Positions 58,903 to 64,000 of a stretch of DNA of 64,000 nucleotides are shown here, in pieces. The notes under the pieces were generated by a model. That model saw only the letters and a list, made by a program, of their open reading frames with translations. It had not been told where the DNA came from and made no database searches. The DNA is taken from the NCBI RefSeq assembly GCF_022430545.2, contig NZ_CP092488.2:620001-684000 (forward strand), given 5' to 3'. The position numbers and the translations under genes were made by a program. The stretch comes from Mycobacterium paraterrae. GTDB taxonomy: Bacteria > Actinomycetota > Actinomycetes > Mycobacteriales > Mycobacteriaceae. The stretch's first letter is position 1. Every line of letters starts with the position of its first letter.

Positions 58903-60384
58903 CTAGCGAAGACCTCCGACGACCCGGTACTGCAGGTCTTGCACGTAAGGGCTGTCGGTGACGGAGGCACCTGGCCGTGCCACCGCGACCGTTTCACCGT
59001 CGCGCTGCATCTGGGCCGAGACCGATCCGAGCGCTAGCGGGAAGGTGCAGATGCCCCGTCCCGCCGGAACGTGGCACGCATAGTGCTGGGTCCCGGCGGT
59101 GATCACGACATCGGAGGGGGCGGTCGCGAACGTCACCGCCTCGATCGTGTCGCGGGGTTGGCCGCTGCCGGGCAGCACGTGCATCGGCGCGATTTCGTGG
59201 AAGATCGTTCGGGCACTGACGAACTGGTCGCGGTAGGACAGGAAGATGGCGTCGCGTAGAACGCGGGGCCGGGTGCCGGATTTGAACCGGACGATGTCGT
59301 AGGCGTTCATGTCCAGAATCGACCAGCCGTGCATCACGGATGGTGCCATCGCGGTGGATTCTGCATAATCGTTCCACGTGACCAATTGCACCCACTGCGC
59401 CTGTTGCTGTTCGGCGAGTTGCCAGGCCAGCCGGTCGGTCACGCCGTTGTCAGATTCCTGGAAAATCCCGTCACGTGGTCGGCTGTCCTGAAAGGCGACC
59501 GGCTGCATCCACACTTTGCCGAGCCGATGTGTCCGGCGGATGACGTCCACAGCCGAGCCGCGGCCGACATCGGCCGTCGCCATCGCGCTCGGGCTGCGTC
59601 CACCCCAAATACTGAAGCCGTAGCTGACGTCGGCGAATTTCTCTGGATTGTCGTTGACGGCCAGAAACGTCGGAACGAACGCGACGTCGCGCCTGAGCTT
59701 CTCCCGCAGTAGGGCCAGGACGCTGCGCCACCAGTCCGGTGTCTGCGCGTCGGCGGCGAAGGCGCCGAGCACAGGACGGCCATCTGGCAGGCGGAACGCG
59801 GCCGGTGCGCTCAGATAGGGCGCGATGTTGGCCGCGAAGTCCGCGGGGCTCATCGCGCGGAAGGGACCCGTAACGTCGGCGGTGATCACAATGGTGAAAT
59901 CCGTCACCGCGGCGGCGGCCCGCAGGATGAGGTCGGTCACGTCGGAGTCAGCGCGCGGACTGTACACGTCGACGGCAAACCCGTCGATGCCAACGCTTTT
60001 CGCCTGGCTGATCTCGGTGAGCAGGTCCGCCAGCTTCCAGTCGGCGCGATCGCTGTGGGCGCGAGGTAACGGCCTGTCCCGCAAGAATCCGCCGTAGGCG
60101 GCGTGTTTGCCGTCTTCGCCGTCGACCTTGAGATACTCCGTGGCGTAGTAGTCCTCGGCCCCGTCCTTGTTGTCGATGGATATCGGCAGGCTGGGCATGT
60201 AATGGGCGAAAACCTTGCGCGGACAAGGTTTCTCGAGCAGGTTGATCGGCAGGTAGGGGGTGAACACGGTCGGCAACGCGGGGGCTTGCCGGTAGTGGTG
60301 CGATGCGTAGGCGGTCACCAGGATCAGCACCAGCACCGGAATACCCACCCACTCGGACGCGCGCCGTGGGAATTGTCGCCTCAC
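58903..60384 (-). CDS. Membrane-anchored glycoside hydrolase, GH71-like (alpha-1,3-glucanase type)
   Basis: 493 aa from GTG 60384, overlapping the upstream gene (GTGA). A signal anchor (VGIPVLVLILVTAYASHHY) precedes a catalytic domain. Its motifs recall GH71 mutanases: KVFAHYMPSLPIS near the start, GIDGFAVDVYSPRADSD, and LVTWNDYAESTAMAPSV near the end. GH71 enzymes hydrolyse alpha-1,3-glucan and are known mainly from fungi. The C-terminal ~110 residues form an extra beta-rich domain with one likely disulfide (YACHVPAGRGICTF). It may trim a cell-surface glucan. The family call is by motif; a related GH99-type enzyme is an alternative. Confidence 0.75.
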   Translation of the reverse strand: MRRQFPRRASEWVGIPVLVLILVTAYASHHYRQAPALPTVFTPYLPINLLEKPCPRKVFAHYMPSLPISIDNKDGAEDYYATEYLKVDGEDGKHAAYGGFLRDRPLPRAHSDRADWKLADLLTEISQAKSVGIDGFAVDVYSPRADSDVTDLILRAAAAVTDFTIVITADVTGPFRAMSPADFAANIAPYLSAPAAFRLPDGRPVLGAFAADAQTPDWWRSVLALLREKLRRDVAFVPTFLAVNDNPEKFADVSYGFSIWGGRSPSAMATADVGRGSAVDVIRRTHRLGKVWMQPVAFQDSRPRDGIFQESDNGVTDRLAWQLAEQQQAQWVQLVTWNDYAESTAMAPSVMHGWSILDMNAYDIVRFKSGTRPRVLRDAIFLSYRDQFVSARTIFHEIAPMHVLPGSGQPRDTIEAVTFATAPSDVVITAGTQHYACHVPAGRGICTFPLALGSVSAQMQRDGETVAVARPGASVTDSPYVQDLQYRVVGGLR

Positions 60385-60782
60385 GATGGCACTGGCCGGC
60401 GGTTCGCGGTCTCACCCACGTAGGCCGTATGCGGGGGATGGCGGATGCCGTAGACGACCGCGAATCCTAGGGCGGTGCAGCTGATTCCATAGGCTACCGC
60501 CAGCGCGAGCGTGAGTGACATACGCCGGACGGCGGCGGAAGTTTTCACGACTGGACCCAGGGTCGTGCACAACGTCAGCGGTGCCGCGGCGCCGAGGAAG
60601 CCGAAAGCGGCTTCGGCCATCGGCGCCGTTGCACCGCGGCTCGCGGCCAACAACACACCGAGCAGGCCACAAACTACGCCGGTGTACGCGGCCGCCAGTG
60701 ACGGGCTCATGTCACGGCGGCCGGCGAGCCAGGCGCACCCGGCCCCGGCCGCCGACCCCCACACGAACAAGGACGCCCCCAC
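60381..60782 (-). CDS. Small four-helix membrane protein, possibly FluC/CrcB-like (copy 1)
   Basis: 133 aa from GTG 60782, 9 bp after the neighbouring gene and overlapping the GH71 start by GTGA. Four hydrophobic segments are visible (about 1-20, 30-48, 55-80 and 88-112). GFLGAAAPLTLCTTLG lies where FluC fluoride channels have GFxGgxTTFST, and GSAAGAGCAWLAGRR where they have the first GxxxR motif. The match is partial. Actinobacteria often carry FluC as two tandem genes forming a dual-topology pair, and a second such gene lies directly upstream. Why such a pair sits in this unit is unclear. Confidence 0.5.
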   Translation of the reverse strand: MGASLFVWGSAAGAGCAWLAGRRDMSPSLAAAYTGVVCGLLGVLLAASRGATAPMAEAAFGFLGAAAPLTLCTTLGPVVKTSAAVRRMSLTLALAVAYGISCTALGFAVVYGIRHPPHTAYVGETANRRPVPS

Positions 60783-60791
60783 GGTCAGACC

Positions 60792-61172
60792 TCAACACCG
60801 TTCTCGGCGCTGGTATTTGACCGCGGCGGAGGCCGTACACAAGCCGAGTGCCAGGCCCGTTACGGCGGCGAAGAGGAAAGCTGCGACACCGAGGATCGAT
60901 GGCGACGGAGTCGCCGTGGCCGCGCCCGCCGCTGCAGCACTCAGACTCGCGGCAGCTCCCGCGGCGCTGGTCAAAGCCGTCGCGGCCGCTGTGCGCCTCG
61001 ACGCGACGAGCGTGCAACCGATCGCCGTCGCAGATATCGAGACCAAGGCCAGGGTGCTCACCGTCGAGCGGTTCCAGGTCTGATCGAACCAGTGGCGCGC
61101 GAGGCTACCGGACGAGGCACCGGCGACCGTCCATGCGAGCTCCCGCACATCATTCCCGTGTATTTTCACCAT
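60792..61172 (-). CDS. Small four-helix membrane protein, possibly FluC/CrcB-like (copy 2)
   Basis: 126 aa from ATG 61172; an in-frame ATG at 61196 is also possible. AGASSGSLARHWF near residue 20 resembles the FluC N-terminal GGxxGAxxRY. Three further hydrophobic segments follow (LALVSISATAIGCTLVAS, AAATALTSAAGAAASLSA, ILGVAAFLFAAVTGLALGLC). The middle TTFST-like motif is not evident, so this copy is more divergent. It lies 26 bp after the NRPS gene stop and 9 bp before copy 1, so the three are one transcription unit. Fluoride transport is a hypothesis only. Confidence 0.45.
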   Translation of the reverse strand: MVKIHGNDVRELAWTVAGASSGSLARHWFDQTWNRSTVSTLALVSISATAIGCTLVASRRTAAATALTSAAGAAASLSAAAAGAATATPSPSILGVAAFLFAAVTGLALGLCTASAAVKYQRRERC

Positions 61173-61198
61173 GCCCCACCCCATCGCGCCGCGCAATA

Positions 61199-64000
61199 TC
61201 AGCTCGCCGACGTCCTTGCGTCCCGCAACGACTCGATCATCACGCTCGCGAGGTGACCTACCAGCGGCTCCTCCAGGATGGTGACGTGATCACCGCCAAG
61301 TCGATGCGCGGTGACCGTACCCTTGTGAAACTCTGCCCAGCCCAGCACATCCGACTCTGCGTCGAACGCGGTGCCATCGCTGACGAAGACATGCATCAAT
61401 GCGTCGTGTCCCGGGAGCTGATAACGGCAGGCGATTTCGGTGGCGCCCTGGTAGTCGAAGTCGCGGTGCGGCCACAGCGCACCACTTCGAACCAGCCGAA
61501 GACCGACTTCCACATATTTAGCCAACTGTTCGCGGGCGGGCCGGCGACTGATCCGCCGGAGGCGCCACCGCAGGCTCTGGTGCTGCCGCTCCATCTCTGC
61601 CATCGATGGCGCCAGGCAGTCGACGATGCCCAGCCACTCGACGTCGCGTCCCGCTTCCATCGCCTGGCGGGCGATCTCGTACGCCACTGCCCCGCCGATG
61701 GAATAGCCGGCGAGCGCGAGGGGACCCTCAGGTTGACGCTCGCTGATCAACGAAAGCGCCTGATTAGCATGCTGTTCGACGGTCACCGACGGGTCGAACA
61801 GCCCCCCCGGCTGTTCGGGGATCAGCACGTGTACCGTTTGGTCGTCGGCCCACTGGTCCTTGAAATGCCGCACGCTGACTGCCGACGCAAGATCGGCGAA
61901 CACGAAGTGCACCGGCCGATCCGAAGTGGTTTCGGCTGTGCCAGAGACACTCTCGCCATTGATCAACGCAGCCAGTCCTGCCACGGTCCTGCCACTGTCC
62001 AGGAAGGCCGCCAGCGCCGGGGCGTCACCGAACTCCCGCTGGACCTTGAAGATCAGTCGCGCGGCGAGCAGCGAATGGCCACCAATGTCGAAGAAGTCGG
62101 CGTTGACGTCGGTCACCGGCGCGGCCAGGAGCTCTTCCCAGAGCGCTGCGACCCGCACTTCCGTCTCGTCCCGCGGCGGCTGGACGGCACCGCGACCCGC
62201 CGCGGGTGATGCCGGCGTCGGCAATGCAGCCTTATCGAGCTTGCCGCTCGCGGTCGTCGGTAGCTCGGCGATGTAGGTGAACGAGCTCGGGATCATGTGT
62301 TCCGGTAGTCGACGGCGCAGCCAGTCACGCACATCGCCCTCGCGCGGGCAGCCGGGCCCGTCGACGAGGTACGCCGCCAGTTGCTTTTCGCCGTTGGGCC
62401 CCTCGTTGACGACGACGGCACACGAGGTGACGCCCGGGTGCTCACACAGGGTGGACTCGATCTCGCCTGGCTCGATGCGGAATCCGCGAATCTTGAGCTG
62501 GTCGTCGTAGCGGCCCAGGTGTTGGAGTCGGCCGTCGGGCAGGAACCTGCCCCGGTCGCCGGTCCGGTACATCCGGCCGCCGGGGTGGAAGGGATCCTCC
62601 CCGAAGCGGCGCGCCTGCTCGTCGGGACGGTTGTGGTAGCCACGAGCCACCGCGACCCCGCCGATGGCGATCTCGCCGGGCACCCCGACCGGTAGCAATC
62701 GGCCTTCAGAGTCGACGACGTACATCCGCACGTTCGAGAACGGCGTGCCGACCGTGACGGTATCGCCGTCGGCCAGCTTGACCACGGTGTCGATGATCGT
62801 CGCCTCGGTCGGGCCGTAGGTGTTCCACACCTGGCCACATCGTTGCAACAGCGCTTTAGCCAGACCGTCTGGCAACGTTTCGCCGATCGACGCGGCCGCG
62901 AGTCGGCGGTTGCCGCTCCAGCCCGAAGCAACCAGCGCTGCCCACGTCGTGGGCGTCGCCATCATGTAGGTGGCGCCGCTGTCGACGATGAGTTGGCCCA
63001 GGGCAACCGGTTCCGTCGCTTGCGCCGAGCTGGCCAGGACCAGCTTGGCACCGCACGCCAGTGCGCAGAAGATATCGCCGAGCGCGACGTCGAAGGATAT
63101 CGACGCCACCGACAACACGGTGTCGTTGGCCGTGACACCCATTTCGCCGAACATGGTGTCCATCAGGTTCGCAACGCTGCGGTGCTCGACGAGCACTCCC
63201 TTGGGACGGCCGGTCGAGCCCGAGGTGTAGATCACGTACGCGAGGTCGTCGGGCGCGACGGCCACCTGAAGGGTCTGCGCGGGTATGGATGCGCGAAGGT
63301 CGATCACGACGGCGTCGTTGGCTTCCCAATCGACCGGCAATGGGTGGTCGGTCACGATCATGTCAGCGCCGGCATCGTTGACGCTGAAGCTGTTTCGAGC
63401 GGCCGGCTGGCGCGGGTCCAGCGGTAGGAAGGCCGCACCCGACTTCAGGATCCCGAGCAGAGTCGCGATCAAATCGGGACTCCGATCCAGCAGCACCGCG
63501 ACAACCGAGCCCGGCTGGGCGCCGGCGGCGGCCAGCCGCGCGGCGATGGCGTTTGCCCGGTCGTCCAACTGTCGATACGTCACCGTGGCGTCGCCGACCT
63601 CGACCGCAACCGAATCGGGCGTTCGTTCGACTTGTGCGCTGACGATGTCGTGCACGGTGGGCGCGCCGGACGACGCGCTGCTGGTCGGGTTCCAGCCGAG
63701 CTGACGCTCGCGCTGTTCGGCGGTCAGCGAATCATGTTCTCCCATCGGCACTTCCGGAGCGAGGCCAACCTGCTCGAGTACGCGGCAGAAATGCCCCAGC
63801 ATCGCGTGCGCCGTCTCCCGTTCGAACAGCTCCGTGCTGAAGAAGAATCGCCCCTCGATGCCGCCCTCGGGCCGCTCGTCCAGTTCGATGCTGAGGTCGA
63901 ACTTCGACGACCCGAGCGCGTCGCGAACGGTGGTCTCCATCAGGTGCAGTGACCAGTCGTCGGCTGGTGATGCCAACTGCGGTTCGAGCGCCAGCGACGT
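61199..64000 (-). CDS. Nonribosomal peptide synthetase, terminal module (5' part outside the window)
   Basis: The frame is open to the window edge. In translation order: the end of a condensation domain (FDLSIELDERPEGGIEG); an adenylation domain with YVIYTSGSTGRPKGVLVEHR, NTYGPTEATIIDT, YRTGDRGRFLPDGRLQHLGR; a carrier domain FFDIGGHSLLAARL (Ser codon 62072-62074); and a type I thioesterase with GYSIGGAVAYEIAR (Ser codon 61700-61702) and a late GGDHVTIL His motif. The thioesterase shows this is the last module, releasing or cyclising the product. A by-eye specificity code relative to GrsA is roughly D-V-G-A-A-I-T-I-I-K; I cannot assign an amino acid. It heads the FluC-like, GH71 and DUF218 genes on this strand. 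Confidence 0.93.
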   Translation of the reverse strand, partial: TSLALEPQLASPADDWSLHLMETTVRDALGSSKFDLSIELDERPEGGIEGRFFFSTELFERETAHAMLGHFCRVLEQVGLAPEVPMGEHDSLTAEQRERQLGWNPTSSASSGAPTVHDIVSAQVERTPDSVAVEVGDATVTYRQLDDRANAIAARLAAAGAQPGSVVAVLLDRSPDLIATLLGILKSGAAFLPLDPRQPAARNSFSVNDAGADMIVTDHPLPVDWEANDAVVIDLRASIPAQTLQVAVAPDDLAYVIYTSGSTGRPKGVLVEHRSVANLMDTMFGEMGVTANDTVLSVASISFDVALGDIFCALACGAKLVLASSAQATEPVALGQLIVDSGATYMMATPTTWAALVASGWSGNRRLAAASIGETLPDGLAKALLQRCGQVWNTYGPTEATIIDTVVKLADGDTVTVGTPFSNVRMYVVDSEGRLLPVGVPGEIAIGGVAVARGYHNRPDEQARRFGEDPFHPGGRMYRTGDRGRFLPDGRLQHLGRYDDQLKIRGFRIEPGEIESTLCEHPGVTSCAVVVNEGPNGEKQLAAYLVDGPGCPREGDVRDWLRRRLPEHMIPSSFTYIAELPTTASGKLDKAALPTPASPAAGRGAVQPPRDETEVRVAALWEELLAAPVTDVNADFFDIGGHSLLAARLIFKVQREFGDAPALAAFLDSGRTVAGLAALINGESVSGTAETTSDRPVHFVFADLASAVSVRHFKDQWADDQTVHVLIPEQPGGLFDPSVTVEQHANQALSLISERQPEGPLALAGYSIGGAVAYEIARQAMEAGRDVEWLGIVDCLAPSMAEMERQHQSLRWRLRRISRRPAREQLAKYVEVGLRLVRSGALWPHRDFDYQGATEIACRYQLPGHDALMHVFVSDGTAFDAESDVLGWAEFHKGTVTAHRLGGDHVTILEEPLVGHLASVMIESLRDARTSAS

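Noticed and set aside
60848..62209. A 453-codon open frame on the plus strand over the NRPS 3' end
   Set aside because: It is antisense to clear carrier and thioesterase domains, and its translation shows no recognisable domain.
30740..64000. A second copy of the tRNA-Gln 3' end marking the other edge of an island
   Set aside because: No match to the T-arm/acceptor sequence was noticed to the right. The far edge may be outside the window.
42045..64000. Identification of the right half as a glycopeptidolipid locus
   Set aside because: Typical companions (mps1/mps2 pair, rtfA-type and rhamnose genes, mmpL/gap) are absent, and the NRPS ends in a thioesterase, whereas I recall glycopeptidolipid synthesis ending in a reductase.
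1..64000. CRISPR arrays, rRNA genes, insertion sequences, prophage genes
   Set aside because: No regularly spaced repeats, rRNA-like sequence, transposase or integrase was recognised anywhere in the window.

Overview
The window is high-GC actinobacterial DNA from a mycobacterium, most likely a nontuberculous species. PE/PPE-type proteins, WXG100 (Esx) pairs and close relatives of TrcRS, Mfd, MazG, LpqU, enolase and Rv1355c place it in the genus. The left half, read backwards relative to H37Rv, matches the M. tuberculosis Rv1019-Rv1040c block, with insertions. The gene order is PPE, PPE, esxJ-like, esxI-like, (inserted sulfotransferase/TPR gene), trcR-trcS, kdpFABC-kdpDE, (inserted potassium channel, small ORF and two PPE genes), ppx2, DUF501, divIC/ftsB-like, eno, lpqU, mazG, mfd, TetR, tRNA-Gln.

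1-2.5 kb is the end of an ESX-5-type PPE/Esx cassette closed by a perfect 16-bp hairpin. 2.5-7 kb holds a fused sulfotransferase/TPR/glycosyltransferase-like gene divergent from trcRS. 7-17.3 kb is a potassium-homeostasis block. It contains an unannotated-type 27-aa membrane peptide coupled to kdpF, then kdpA, kdpB, an unusually long kdpC, kdpD, kdpE and a channel with two RCK-like regions. 17.7-20.7 kb carries a small ORF and two PPE genes whose C-termini look like SHOCT motifs. 20.75-29.9 kb is a mostly close-packed leftward housekeeping run from mfd to ppx2. It includes a duplicated 56-bp coupling module between mfd and mazG.

Synteny with M. tuberculosis breaks immediately 3' of tRNA-Gln (30.69-30.76 kb), where an AT-rich stretch begins. 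Everything to its right looks like accessory or relocated DNA. 31.2-35.7 kb encodes a compact lipid pathway: acyl-AMP ligase, acyl carrier protein, desaturase, cyclopropane-synthase-like methyltransferase and a convergent GNAT-like acyltransferase candidate. Next come relatives of Rv1354c (GAF-GGDEF-EAL) and Rv1355c (MoeY: ThiF plus nitroreductase halves), and a second, divergent GAF-GGDEF-EAL protein.

42-58.3 kb is a Wzx/Wzy-type exopolysaccharide locus. Nine leftward genes joined mostly by 1-14 nt overlaps encode a WcaF-like acetyltransferase, two GT4 glycosyltransferases, a membrane-anchored protein, a Wzx-Wzy fusion, a tandem SGNH protein, two chain-length proteins with degenerate tyrosine-kinase-like domains and an FAD enzyme. 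Four rightward genes make and modify sugar nucleotides. The two arms share a divergent promoter region containing repeated AGAAGT elements. 58.3-64 kb is a second leftward unit: an NRPS terminal module (running off the window), two small FluC-like membrane proteins, a GH71-like glycoside hydrolase and a DUF218 protein. Function calls come from motif recognition by eye. No database search was run.
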